Below are positions 28,700-41,496 of a stretch of 64,000 bases of DNA, piece after piece. Each line of letters starts with the position of its first letter. The stretch's first letter is position 1. The stretch comes from Eulemur rufifrons. Its lineage: Eukaryota; Chordata; Mammalia; Primates; Lemuridae. The position numbers were made by a program, and so were the translations under genes. The notes beneath the pieces were generated by a model, which had not been told where the DNA came from, ran no database searches, and was given only the letters and a program-made list of their open reading frames with translations. Location of the stretch: positions 251,896,843 to 251,960,842 of the forward strand of contig NC_090989.1 of NCBI RefSeq assembly GCF_041146395.1. Direction: 5' to 3'.

Positions 28700-30240
28700 T
28701 GTCAACTCAGACTGTGTGCCCAGTAGTCCTAAAAATGTCTGGGTATTTTCCCTTCCCCAGTATACAATCACCCATGTAAAGGGCCGTGGGTCCCTCTGGG
28801 GAAAGAACTAGGGGCATCATCACAGTATATATTTGCTATGGTGTTCCTACCTATTTTCCCCCTAGAGATATCAAGCTCTATTACCATCTCCACAAATCCT
28901 TGATGCTCAAGACCCTTGGCTGCCCCTCAGAACCTGCAGGTCGTTACAATTATTGTGGCATCTATTATGCTGAAGTTTATCAGCCCCATGGATATTAGTG
29001 AGCCCAGCTCTGTGACCACCTATCCTACCATCAGCCCTGAACTGCAGAGGAGAGCCACCACTGTGATGCCAGTGCTGCCCTCCAGTGCTTTCCTGATGGC
29101 CTGAGTGAATGGTGTGTCTTCTGAGCTCTCATACAGGATGTAATCAGCTGGTATGTTTTGTGGCCTTGCATAGCATAGCCATTCTTGCTCTCCCACTTTC
29201 CTCAGCCTCTTTATTCCTTCTGCCACCTGCAGGATAGCTAAAGCATTTCTATTTCACTTAACATTGGCCATCACTTTCTTCAAGCCTCTAAGAACCACCC
29301 TATTCTCTAAGATTCTTGCTAGGGTGTTAAATCCTATGTCCTAAAAAATTGTCCAGAAGACAATAAATTCTTCCTTATCCAAACTTATATTCCAGCCTGC
29401 TTGATAAAGCACCCTAAAAAAAAATCCCAGTATACTACCTTTCTTCTTCCAATAAGTGCTAGCTGATTCTTTTAGTTCTTTTAGTTCCTTCAATGTATAA
29501 CATTTTTTCTCTCTTATCAGGTCCAGCACTGCCTGGCAAGGTCATGCTGACATTTGACCCTGGTTATTGGCCTAGCAGCCAGAAGAGGTAGGGCCCCTGA
29601 GAGAGCCACCTGTTGCCTTATGGGAGAAGGGACTCTGCAACGTCTATCAATGCACAAGTGCCAGCTCTTACTAAAGAAGAGTAGGCCACTTCTGTCAATG
29701 CTTAGGGTTCAGAGGGGTCTTCAGAGCCAACATCTTCAGAAGAAAACATCCAGATGTCTCTATCCCCTATGTCAGGGTCCCAGGTTTTCCCAGCCAGGAC
29801 CCAGACTTTAGCATAATAGACCTGCCTTGACTGATTATTTAAATGTCTCTGGAGCTCTGCCCTTCTAACTGTCTAATCATCTGTTTGCTGCTCATCTGTG
29901 TCCTCTCTTCACTGCAATATACTTCAACTTTAATTGTTTGTTAATGCCCCTTGATTCTCATTATCCCTCTGCAGAGCCTTAATTCAGCCAGCTGTACTGC
30001 CTTTGTATACATTGTTCCTCCCATGGCTTCCAAATGGCTGAATCATTGCAACAGCAAACGCAATCCTTTCTAGGAAGTTTTCCCAGGTCATCTCCAGTGA
30101 AATTTTTAGCAACGGCACCACCACTGTGTGCCAGGGACTGTCCATTCTCCACACACCGCCCAAGAGGGAGTAATCTTTGCCTACCAGGTGATGGGTGAGC
30201 TATACCCAAAATTCCATCTTATCATCTGTTTCCTTGGACC
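28700..30240 (-). pseudogene. ERV-L leader/gag remnant
   Basis: By position between the 5' LTR (30246-31080) and the pol remnant this should be leader and gag. Short minus-strand frames (29226-29020 and 30209-29979) could be gag pieces, but I see no zinc knuckle or major homology motif. Assignment rests mainly on context. Confidence 0.5.
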
Positions 30241-30245
30241 TTGTG

Positions 30246-31080
30246 TGTTGGTTGGGTCATCTAACAAGCAGATGTCAAGACGAAATTAGATGCACAAGAT
30301 TTGTGATGGGGGCAGGGTGAATTCCTGTGAGGGAAAATGAGGAGGGAATTAGAAAAGGCAGGGAGAGCTGTCAGACATGATGCAGGTCTGATCCCTGTGT
30401 AGGAGAGAGGGAAAGAAGGAAGGTTATTTAGGAAGAGTCTTACACCTCTGCTATGGTTTGAGTGTCCCCTCCAAAACTCACGTTGAAATTTAATGGCCAT
30501 TGTGGCAGTATTAAGAGGTGGGACCTTTAAGAGGTCTGCCCTCATGAATAGATTAATGCTGTTATTACAGGAGTAGGTTAGTTATCGCAGTAGTGGGGTC
30601 CTGATAGAAGGGTAAGTCTGGCCCCCACCCTTCCTTTCTCTGTCTTGCCATGCTTACTTGCCCTTCCATCATGTTATGACACAGCGCAAAGGCCCTCACC
30701 ACATGCCAGTGCCCTGATTTTAGACTTCCCAGCCTCCAGAACCATGGGACAAATTAACTTACTTTCTTTATAAATTACCCAATTTGTGGTATTCTGTTAT
30801 AGCATCAGAAAATGGACTAAGACAACTGCTATGCCATTCTAAGAAAATTTCAGCAAGGCCAATGGGAAGTCCTCAAGCCAAAGTAGCCTGTCAAAGAAGA
30901 CCTACATCTCTCAGGAACAGGCCTGTCTTAGCATCCTGGCTAAGAACAGTCCATGGGAAGTGTGGCCCTGGTGCAAATGCAGTGGCTTCGGAGAGTATTG
31001 GCTAAGGTTGCCAATCCTATGCTCTGCAGTAGGAGATATGAAAGGGACGTTTTCATGGCTCCTGCAATGCATTGCAGGAT
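30246..31080 (-). repeat. ERV-L LTR (5' LTR of the reverse provirus), split by MaLR
   Basis: Starts TGTTGGTTGGGTCATC and matches the LTR at 25577 block by block. Without the nested MaLR LTR it is about 465 bp, close to its partner. The two LTRs have diverged heavily, which shows great age. Confidence 0.75.
30459..30824 (+). repeat. MaLR-type LTR nested in ERV-L LTR
   Basis: Starts TGCTATGGTTTGAGTGTCC and ends aaatggactaagaca, with tctttataaattacccaatttgtggtattctgttatagca before the end. MST/MLT1 group; it carries a small extra segment near 30570-30620. Confidence 0.8.
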
Positions 31081-31111
31081 TATTTTGAGGATTAAAAAAA
31101 TATGTAAAATG

Positions 31112-31442
31112 GGACGGGCACGGTGGCTCATGCCTGTAATCCTAGCACTCTGGGAGGCTGAGGCAGGTGGATCATTTGAGCTCGGGAGTTTGAGACCAGC
31201 CCGAGCAAGAGCAAAACCCCGTCTCTACCAAAGATAGAAAAAAATTAGCTGGACAACTAAAAATATATAGAAAAAATTAGCCGGGCATGGTGGGGCATGC
31301 CTGTAGTCCCAGCTCCTCGGGAGGCTGAGGCAGAAGGATCGCTTGAGCCCAGGAGTTTGAGGTTGCTGTGAGCTAGGCTGACGCCACAGCACTCTAACCC
31401 GGGCAACAGAGTGAGACTCTGTCTCAAAAAAAAAAAAAAAAA
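31112..31442 (+). repeat. Alu SINE, strepsirrhine-type
   Basis: Starts ggacgggcacggtggctcat, with linker block (agctggacaactaaaaatatatag) and about 17 A's at the end. Flanked by AATATGTAAAATG-type direct repeats at about 31099-31111 and 31448-31461. Confidence 0.9.
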
Positions 31443-31464
31443 GTTTAAAATATGTAAAATGTTT

Positions 31465-32500
31465 AACTATATTTAGCACATAGCAAGCACTTAACACATG
31501 CATTTTGTCAGTTGCTGGTGTAATAATTATTATTAATGGTAGGTGGTTCCTACCTGCCTCATTAAGAAGACATTATCTCATTGTCTAACCATTAGGAAGC
31601 TACTTTCTTAACATCTTGACACCTTCATGGTCAAGTTCCATAGAAACAGATTCCTTCTATGTTGTTCACCAAGAGTTTCAACTTCTAGCTTGTAAGACTT
31701 TTTTTTTTTTAAGCAGTTAACACTATTCTTCTAGTACGATTCTATACCCACTTCCAAATCCATTCAAAGATGTGAATTTGCTGTTTTACAGGTTTATAGG
31801 TACAATTTTAGATTAAGCTAACAAAAGCCAATATATTATATTCCAAGAATTATACTTCTACATAGGGTCATTCTTTGACAATATATGACAGTACCTTAAA
31901 AAGTACACAAACATTAAATAAATGCCAACATCATTTTTATAATAATGAGGATGAAGTTGGTGGTTTAAGAAGTTGCATCCAGCTACAGAATGCAGGGGGA
32001 TTGGTCTTACAGAGACAAGCCAGGGAGGACAATTTGGAATTTATTGACGCAAGCAGGTGTGAGGTCATGAAGATCTGGACTCGGGCGATGGCATTTGGAA
32101 GAGGAAGATGAGAAATGTTTAAGAGGAAAAATCATCAGAAATCATACTTAATTTTCTCTAATGGATAAGAGAGAGAAATGAAACAAAAGTTCCCAGGTCC
32201 TAAGAAAAAAGGTGGTTCAGTTGAGAGAGTAGAAATGGACATGTGAGTTTTAAAAATTTGCCCATCGATTCCTTTTCCCTCTTCTACTAACAGCAACACT
32301 CCCCGTTAGAGAACTTTGCCCACGCTACTCCATGTGTGGTTCTCCTTCTGCTGCCAATTCTACTACCAAACTTCTTGGTCACAGGGTGGGCTTGAGACCC
32401 AGACCCGGCCAGTTTTAGAGTCCCATTCTTCCAGCCACAGTGTTTGCCCCAGTAATGGCCATGTGACAAGTCATTTATACCAGCAACCTTCCCTCAGATT
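31465..32500. other. Intergenic, nothing assigned
   Basis: About 1 kb of unique-looking sequence without a convincing gene. Two overlapping frames at 32287-32510 lie on opposite strands and have no recognisable domain. Confidence 0.35.
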
Positions 32501-32502
32501 TT

Positions 32503-33888
32503 ATTTATAGCCATACACTGCATAATGATGTTTCAGTCAACAGTGACCGCACATACAGCGACGGCCCCATAAAATTATAATGGAGCTGAAAAATTACTAT
32601 CGCCTAGTGACAGCATAGCTGTTGTAACTTCATAGTACAAGGCAGTACTTACATTTCATGGTGATGCTGGTATTTAAAAAACCTACTGTCCTGCCAGTTG
32701 TATAAAAGTATAGCACATACAATTATATACAGCACATAATACTTGATAATAAATGACTGTTATTGGTTTATGTATTTACCATACTATACATTTTATCATT
32801 ATTTTAGAGTGTACCCCTTCTACTTATAAAAAAAAGTTAACTCTAAAACAGCCTCAGGCAGATCCCTCAGGAGGTATTCTAAAAGAAGGCATTGTTACCA
32901 TAGGAGACAACAGCTCCATGCATGTTATTGTCCCTGAAGACCTTCCAGTGGGACAAGATGTGGATTGATTAGCCTAACCCTATGTAGGCCTAGGCTAATG
33001 TATGTCTGACTTATTTTTTAAGAAAAATGTTTAAAAAGTAAAAATGTTAAAAATTTTTTTAAAAGTTTATAGAATAAGAATATAAAGAAAGAAAATATTG
33101 TTATACAGCTGTGCAATGGGTTTGTGTTTTAAGCTAAATGTCATTATAAAAGAGCCAAAAAATTTTTTTTTTAAATTAAAAGTTTATAAAGTAAAAATGT
33201 TATAATAAGCTAAGGTCAATTTATAATAGAAGCAAAAAATGTATAAATTTAGTGTAGCCTAAGTGTATAGTATTTATAAAGTCTACAGTAGTATACAGTA
33301 ATGTTCTAGGCCTTAACATTCACTCACCACTCATGCAGAGCAACTTCCAGTCCTGCAAGCTCCATTCATGGTAAGTGCCCTACACAGCAGCCCCCAACCT
33401 TTGTAGCACCAGGGACTGTTTTCATGGAAGACAAATTTTCCACAGACTCGGGGTGGGAGGCGGGGAATGGTTTCAGGATGATTCAAGTGCATTACATTTA
33501 TTGTGCACTTTATTTCTATTATTCGTACATTGCGATATATAATGAAATAATTATACAACTCATCATAGGTTGGGAACCCCTGCTACACAGGTATACCGTG
33601 TTTAAATCTTTTATACTGTATTTAAACTCTACTTTCTCTGTGTTTAGGTATGTTTAGATACACAAATACTCACATTGTGCTACAATTGCCTACATTGCTC
33701 AGTACACTAACATGCTGTACAGATTTGTAGCCTAAGAGCAATAGGCTGTGCCAATATACCCTAGGGGTGTAGTGGGCTGTGGCGTCTAGGTTTGTATCCG
33801 TATAACTCATGATGTTTACATAATGATTAAATCACCTAATGATGCTTTTCTCAGAACCTATCCCTGTCATTAAATGACACATGACTGT
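32503..33888 (+). mobile_element. Tigger-like (pogo/Tc1-mariner) DNA transposon, decayed
   Basis: Left end tagccatacactgcataatg and right end cattaaatgacacatgactg are imperfect inverted repeats. The inside has the phrases cctcaggcagatccctcaggaggtattct and cttccagtgggacaagatgtgga, followed by AT-rich sequence and a second end block (acaaatactcacattgtgctacaattgcctac). I know this as a common mammalian Tigger-group element of the Golem/Tigger3-4 kind; the exact name is uncertain. The short frame at 32753-32968 may be the end of its old transposase. A hAT element is nested at 33388-33582. Confidence 0.65.
33388..33582 (+). mobile_element. 195-bp hAT MITE (MER1/Charlie3-like), copy 1
   Basis: Ends cagcccccaacc and ggttgggaacccctg form short inverted repeats. 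The 8-bp duplication CTACACAG flanks it at 33380-33387 and 33583-33590, the hallmark of hAT transposition. The body resembles the left part of the MER1-type element with the rest deleted. It is nested in the Tigger-like element and non-coding. Confidence 0.85.
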
Positions 33889-33889
33889 A

Positions 33890-34620
33890 TTTCAAAATCT
33901 GAAAAAATCTAAAATCTCAGGCATTTCAGATAAGATATACTCAACTTTTACAGATAGATTAAAAGTTAAAATATGGTAAAATACATAGCATGGAAACTCT
34001 AATCCAAAGAAATCTGGAGTAGCTATATTAATATATAAAACTTCAGAACAAGGACTGTTACCAAGAATAAACATCCACATTATATAATGATAAAAGGATT
34101 ATTTCACAAAGGTAGCATCACAATCCTTAAGGTATATGCATCTAACAACAGATGCTCAAAATACATAAAGCAAAACCTAGTATTACTAAAAGTCAAATCC
34201 ACAAATTTACTTGAAGACTTAAACACCCCTCTCTCAGTAATCAATAGAACAACTAGATAGAAAATCAATAAGGATACAGAAGACCTGACCCACAATATCA
34301 ATCAGTTTGACCTAACTGGCATTTATAGAGCACTCTGTCATGAATATAGACCACATTTCTGGGCAATAAAATGAGCCTTAATGAATTGAATTGTACAGAA
34401 TATGTTTTTGGACCACAGTGGAATAAAATAGGAATCAATGACAGATATCTGTGAAAAACCTAAAATACTTGGAAACTAAACAAAATACTACTTACTTCCT
34501 GTTCACCACGTCTGAAAAAAAATATGGAAAAACAAGACACTACTAATTAACCCATGTGTCAGAGAGTAATGAGGGAAATGAGAAGGAAATGAGAAAATAA
34601 CTGAGTAAAAATTAAATATA
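33890..34620 (+). repeat. L1 ORF2 5' part (endonuclease region), decayed
   Basis: Phrases aggtatatgcatctaacaacagatgctcaaaatac, acttaaacacccctctctcagtaatcaatagaac and gacctaactggcatttatagagcactctgtc are the L1 endonuclease region of an old L1M. Stops throughout. Confidence 0.8.
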
Positions 34621-34630
34621 TCAAAATTTG

Positions 34631-34935
34631 GGGACTGGGTGCAATGGCTCAATGCCTGTAATCCCAGCACTTTGGGAGGCTGAGGCAGGAGCAGTGCTTG
34701 AGGCCAGGACTTCAAGATCAGCCTGAGCAACATAGCAAGACCCCATCTCTACAAAAAATACAAAAATTAGCTGGGAGTGGTGGCACCTACCTATAGTCCC
34801 AGCTACTCAGAAGGCTGAGGCAGAAGGATCACTTGAACCCCGGAGTTTGAGGTTGCTATAGCTGTGATGACACCACTGCATTCTAGCATGGACAACAGAG
34901 CTAGTCCCTGTCTCAAAAAAATTAATTAATTAAAG
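34631..34935 (+). repeat. Older Alu SINE nested in L1
   Basis: Dimeric Alu without the strepsirrhine linker, starting gggactgggtgcaatggctc and ending in AATT repeats. Its internal sequence ctctacaaaaaatacaaaaattagctggg is of the general primate type, so it is old. Confidence 0.87.
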
Positions 34936-35425
34936 TTAAATTTAACTAAAAATTTAGGGACGTTTATATATCAGTAAAGAAGAATGTTCTGAAATTAGAT
35001 AGTGATCATTGCACAACACTATGGATATACTAAAAGCTACTGAATTGTACACTTTTAAAAGGTGAATTTTACGATATTATAAATTATATTCCAATTTTTA
35101 AAAAGAAAAGAAAGATCATGGACCAAAAGTCTAAGCTTCCACCTTAAGCTAAAAACAAAAGAGCAAACAAAATCCAAAGCAAACATAAGGAAGAAAATGA
35201 TAAAGGTAAAAGCTGAGTTTAATAAAATTACAAGCAAAAAAGCAATTGAGAAAAATCAATAAAAACAAAAGCTGATTCTTTGAAATGATCAATATTGACA
35301 AACCTCTAGCCAGATTAAGAAAAAAAAAGAGAAAGATACAAATTACCAATATCTGGAATTTAAAAAGGTACATTCATGAATGAAATAAAATTTGTAGGGC
35401 AGACCCTACAGATGTTAAAAGGATA
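34936..35425 (+). repeat. L1M pieces
   Basis: First block (about 34950-35100) is an L1-type 3' end: gatcattgcacaacactatggatatactaaaagc and actgaattgtacacttttaaaaggtgaatttta. Second block (about 35200-35425) is L1 ORF2: gctgattctttgaaatgatcaat, gacaaacctctagccagattaag. Confidence 0.7.
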
Positions 35426-35430
35426 ATGAG

Positions 35431-35546
35431 AGCTGGGCACAGTGACACGCACCTATAGTTCCAGCTACTTGGGAGACTTAGACGGGCAATTGCTTGAGGC
35501 CAGCCTGCGCAACACAGTGAGACGCTGTCTCAAAAGAAAAAAAAAG
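35431..35546 (+). repeat. Alu monomer (FLAM-like) nested in L1
   Basis: Single-arm Alu-like sequence, agctgggcacagtgacacgc to gctgtctcaaaagaaaaaaaaa, flanked by direct repeats AAAGGATAATGAG. It fuses the start of one arm to the late part of the arm, so it has an internal deletion. Confidence 0.8.
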
Positions 35547-35569
35547 GATAATGAGGACATATTATGAAT

Positions 35570-35750
35570 AACCATAAGCCTATTGCTGCTTAACAAATTA
35601 CCATGAATATAGTGGCTTAAAACATGTTTATTATCTCACACTTTCTGTGGGTGAAGAGTTCATGCATAGCTTAGCAGGGTACTGTGTCTAGGGTCTCATA
35701 AGGCTGCAATTTAGGTGTTGGCTGGGGTGTATTCTCATATGGGGGTTTGA
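35570..35750 (-). repeat. LTR-like fragment (MaLR/MLT type), reverse
   Basis: Phrases cctattgctgcttaacaaattaccatgaatatagtggcttaaaaca and tctcacactttctgtgggt are the reverse of a MaLR-group LTR end. Exact family uncertain. Confidence 0.5.
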
Positions 35751-35754
35751 CTAG

Positions 35755-36268
35755 TGTAGTAGGCAGAATAATGGTCCCTCAAAAAATGGTAGTGTCCTCA
35801 TCCCCAGGACTTGTGAATGTTGTCTTACATGGCAAGAGGGACTTTGCAGATATGATTCAGTAAAGCATCTTAAAATAGGAAGATTATTCTGGATTATACA
35901 GTAGGTCTAATGTAATCACAAGCCTCCTTAGAAGAGAAAGAGACATGAGAGTTAGAGAAGGAGATGTGACAATGGAAGAAATCAGAGAGATACAATGTGA
36001 GAGGGATTCCAACCACCTATTGTTGCCTTTGAAGATAGAGGAAGGGGCCACAAGCCAAAGAATACAGTGGCCTCAAAAAGCTGGAAAAGGCAAGGAATGA
36101 TTCTTCCCCAGAGCCTCCAGAAGGAATACAGGCCTGCTGACAACCTGATTTTATCCCCTATAAGACTCATTTTGGGGTCTTTTGACCTCTTTTGACCCAT
36201 AGTGTTGTGAGATAATAAACTTGTGTTATTTTGTGGTAATGTTTTACAGCAGCAACAGGAAACTAATA
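35755..36268 (+). repeat. MLT1-type MaLR LTR
   Basis: Starts TGTAGTAGGCAGAATAATGGTCC and ends agcaacaggaaactaata. Contains catggcaagagggactttgcagatatgattcagt, gatagaggaaggggccacaagccaaagaat, agcctccagaaggaat and gagataataaacttgtg. An almost full-length solo LTR. Confidence 0.85.
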
Positions 36269-36399
36269 GGACTAAGGAAGACTCCACTTCCAAGCTCCCT
36301 CAGAGTGCTGGTAAAATCAATTTCCTTGAGGCTATGAAACTGAAGACCCTGGATTCCTGCTGGCTGTTGGCTAGAGGCTATCCTCAGCACCTAGAGGCC

Positions 36400-37829
36400 T
36401 CCATAACCTGATAAAGAGCCAACATCATATATAATGTTGAAAAACTGAATGCTTTCCCCCTAAGATTGGATGTCTGCTTTCACCACTCCTATTCAACATC
36501 ATGCTAGAAATCCTAGCCAGCGCAATGAAGAAAGAAAAAGAAATTAAAGCATAGAGATTGGCAAATAATAATTAAAACTGTCTCTGTTCACAGATAACAC
36601 GATTGCCTACATGAAAAATCCCAAAGAATCTACAAAAAAAATCCCCTAGAACTAATATTTAAGTTTAGCAAGGTCACAGAATATAAGGGCAATACCAAAA
36701 TCAATTGTATGTCTCTATACTGGCAATGAAAATTTGGAAATTGAAACTATAAAAACTACATAAACTATGTGCAGGATCTATACACAGAAAACTACTAAAC
36801 ACCAGTAAAAGAAATCAGAGATGACCTAAATAAATGGAGGGATAAATTGTGTTCATGGGTTATAAGAGTCAATGACTCTTATGATAGTTTTCCCCAAGCT
36901 AATCTAAAGATTTAATGCAATTCCAATTAAAATGCCAACAAGATATTTCATCCCAATCAACAAACTCATTCTAAAATTTATATGGAAAGGCAAAGGGACT
37001 GGAATACTCAAAACCATTTTGAAAAAGAACAAAGATGGAGGACTCACACTACCTGATTTTAAGACTAACTGAAAAGCTACACTAATGAAGACAACAGTGT
37101 AGTTTGGGCAAAAGGATAAAGACATAGATCAATAGAACAGAATAGAGAATCTAAAAATAGACCCATACAAAAGTTGGCAATTGATTTTTCTAACAGCTTA
37201 TTGAGGTATAATTGATGCACTTATTTAATGCATGCAATTTGATGAGTCTGGACATCTGCAAACACTTGTGATAATGGCCAATTGATTTCCAAGGAAGGTG
37301 TAGAAGCAATTCAATGAAGAAAGTCTTTTCAACAAAGGGTGTTAGAACAATTGGACGTCGTATACAAAACAATGAATATCGATTCATACCTTGTACCTTA
37401 TGCAAAAATTAATTAAAAATTGGTCAAAGACTTAAGTGTAAACAATAAAACTACAAACTTATTTTCCTATCAAACATAAGGCAAAATCTTTTGTGATCTT
37501 GGCTTAGGCAAAGAGTTCTTAGGTATGACACCAAGAGCACAACCCATAAAAGACAAAATTGATAAACTGGACTTCATCAAATTAAACATATTGCTCTGCA
37601 AAAGACATTGTCCAGAGAATGAAAGGACAAGCTACAGATTGGAAGAAAATTTTTGTAAAGCCATAACTGAAAAAGGAATTATATCTAGAATATAAAGATA
37701 TTAAAAACTCAATGATAAGAAGACAAGAAACCCAATTTTTAAAAATGGACAAAAGATTTAAACAGACACTTCACAAAAACTAATGGCAAATAAGCACAGG
37801 AAAAGAAGTTCAAAATTATTAGTCACTAT
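36400..37829 (+). repeat. L1 ORF2 fragment
   Basis: Long decayed L1: gaaaaactgaatgctttccccctaagattgg, tttcaccactcctattcaacatcatgctagaaatcctagccag, aatgccaacaagatatttcatcccaa and atggacaaaagatttaaacagacacttcac. About 1.4 kb of RT to C-terminal ORF2, no open frame. An Alu ends it. Confidence 0.9.
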
Positions 37830-37845
37830 AAAAATCCAATTATAA

Positions 37846-39280
<1,435 letters not shown>

Positions 39281-39289
39281 AAATTTCCC

Positions 39290-40310
39290 ATGTAGAATTC
39301 CAAATAATTTATGTAGATACTCCATCCACAAAGAGGTAGAGTCTAACTCCTCCATTCCTTAAGTGTGAGCTTCCCATGGTGACTTCCTTCCGAAGAGTCC
39401 AGTGTGTAAAAGAAGGAGAGGAGAGAGGGAAGAATAACTTTACAATGGAGAAACCTAACAAGCACTACCTCAGCCAGGTAATCAAGGTTAACATCAACAG
39501 TGATAAGTCATGTTGGTAATATGTACCCTTGATATGATGTGGTAAAAATGATCCTTAACCTCTGTGGTCTATCTCCTAAAAATTCATAACCCCACCAAAT
39601 CATGAGAAAAATATCAAACAAATCCCAAGAGGGACATTTTACAAAATACCTGCCCAGCTGTCCTGTAAACTGCCAAGATCATCAAAAACAAAGTCTGTGG
39701 AACCCATTCTACTAAGTGAAGTATCCCAAGAATGGAAAAACAAGCACCGCATGTAGTCACCATCAAACTGATATTAACTGATCAACACTTCAGTGCACAT
39801 ATAGTAATAGCATTCATCGAGTGTCGGACAGATGGGAGTGGGGAGGAGGGGATAGGTATATACACACCTAATGGGTACGGTGTGCAAGGTCTGGGGGATG
39901 GACACACCTGAAGCTCTGATTTGGGCGGGGCAAAGGAAATATATGTAACCTAAACATTTGTACCCCCCATAATATGCTGAAATTAAAAAATTTTAAAAAA
40001 TCTGCAAAACCGTCACAGCCAAAAGGAGCCTAGAGGCATGACAATTAAATGTAATGTGGTATCCTGCATGGGGTCCTAGAACAGAAAAAGGACATTAGGA
40101 AAACATAAGGAAATCTAAGTAAAGTGTGGACCTCAGTTAATAATGAGGTATCAATATTGGTGCATTAATTGTAATAAGAGAACCATACTAACATAAAATG
40201 TTAATAATGTGAGAAACTGGGTGTGGGGTTTATGGGAACTCTCTATTGGATATTTGCAATTTTTCTGTAAAAACTGTTCTAAACAAAGTTGTTTTTTTTT
40301 TTAAAGTGGA
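39290..40310 (+). repeat. L1M 3' UTR, split by a younger L1
   Basis: Phrases acataatttatgtagatactccatcc-like, agcactacctcagccaggtaatcaaggttaacatcaacagtgataagtcatg, aaattcataaccccaccaaatcatgagaaaaatatc and, after the insert, gtcacagccaaaaggagcctagaggcatgacaattaaatgtaatgtggtatcctg, ending gtaaaaactgttctaaa. The inserted L1 spans about 39701-39990. Confidence 0.75.
39701..39990 (+). repeat. Strepsirrhine-type L1 3' end, 5'-truncated
   Basis: Contains aagaatggaaaaacaagcaccgcatg, tgggagtggggaggaggggataggtatatac, cacacctaatgggtacggtgtgcaaggtctgggggatgg and ends aacctaaacatttgtaccccccataatatgctgaaattaaaaaa. Same 3' end as the reverse copy at 24957. About 290 bp, no coding sequence. Confidence 0.78.
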
Positions 40311-41481
40311 TCAGGGATTAGGCAGTAGTTGGTAAGGGACAATGAGTCATTGGAGAAGTTTCTTAGGATAAGAGAGACTTGAACCTGTTTATAGGCTGAA
40401 GAAAAAAAAAAAGCCGACAAGAAAGAGGAAAAAGTTAGGGGTCGGGATGATGACAGATGAAGCAAAAGGAGAAGCAAAAGGAAACAGGATCAAAGGCACA
40501 GTTGGCAGCTGACGATCTGCATAACGAGGCTTCCCTCATCCTCTGAGACTTTAGGAAAGGAGGAGAGGATAAATGGACACAAATAAGTTCTTTACCTCTT
40601 AGGATAAATACATATTTCCAAATGGAAAACACTGAACTCTTTACAAAACCTTTGATTCCTTGATTTTAACCATGGTAGTCTCATATTCAGGATTTTCAAA
40701 TGCCAATCCTGATAACCAAGAACCCCAGGGTCTGTGTTTACTTGGCAGAACAGTTATTAAGGATTGTTGCAGTGAAGATACAGCTCTGATTAGATGTTGA
40801 CACCATTTTAGCTGTTTGTCACACCAGGAGATTCCAATTAGTGCTAGATTCTTCATCTGTACAGTTTGGTGGCCCTATTTCAATCCTGAGTAGAAAGCTA
40901 TTAAGATCCTGTTGGTTGTAAGCAATGGAAACCCCACAGGCTGGCTGAAGCATAAAAAGGGATGGAAGGAAAAGAAGAACCAATATTCAGGGAAGAGCAG
41001 GGACCTACCCAGCTCTGGGGTCAGAACAGCAGCAGTGGGTGGGTCTTCTCTTCAGGACACGCTCTCACTAATTTAAGTCCAGCAATTCCCAGGCTCTGTG
41101 CTGCTCTGTGTTTCAGGTTCCTGAGAATGACTATAATTGCACCAATTTTAGTTGGGTGTCTACCTCTGAATCAACTGGCAGCAGCCAAGGGGCAAATAGC
41201 CTAAATCTGATAAGGCCACTGGGGCTTTGGGCCTGTGCACTGGAGCCATTTACAGTAAAGGGGAATTTTGTGCTAGGCAGTTGCCCCAAGAGATGTGCAT
41301 TGTGCACAAAAAGGTTGCACGATTCTCTTCCACATGAGGTCACCACTAAGATATGAGGACAAAACAGGACTCAGTGGTGGTCTGATTTTTCCCCCCACAG
41401 TCTCAATATCCCAACATGTTTTTGTCTAAGGCCTACAAGAAATTATCCTCATTCTCATGTTTATATTTTTAAAATTTGTTT
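40311..41481. other. Intergenic, nothing assigned
   Basis: About 1.2 kb with several short frames (such as 40962-41204) but no recognised domain or repeat. A (T)n run at 40292-40302 and an A-rich run at 40401-40412 are simple low-complexity tracts. Confidence 0.35.
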
Positions 41482-41496
41482 AAATTACTGACAAAA

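Larger units (their letters stand above)
25577..31080 (-). mobile_element. ERV-L endogenous retrovirus, reverse orientation, both LTRs, decayed
   Basis: Two related LTRs flank about 4.2 kb of reverse-strand retroviral sequence. The pol order on the minus strand is as expected: a protease/RT start piece at 28692-28456, RT palm at 28136-27930, RT connection/RNase H at 27828-27440, then integrase core and C-terminal part at 27044-26642. The region 30240-28700 should hold gag; gag is poorly recognisable. The pieces lie in different frames with many stops. At the RT catalytic site (about 28007-27996) FIDG stands where YxDD is usual, so it could not work even if expressed. No envelope gene is seen, as is normal for ERV-L. 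Two MaLR LTRs inserted later (27076-27432 and 30459-30824). A mammal-wide family, far too old to be active. Confidence 0.85.

Noticed and set aside
25846..30209. Plus-strand open frames up to 151 codons
   Set aside because: They lie on the opposite strand of the ERV-L provirus and of its LTRs; the recognisable proteins read on the minus strand.
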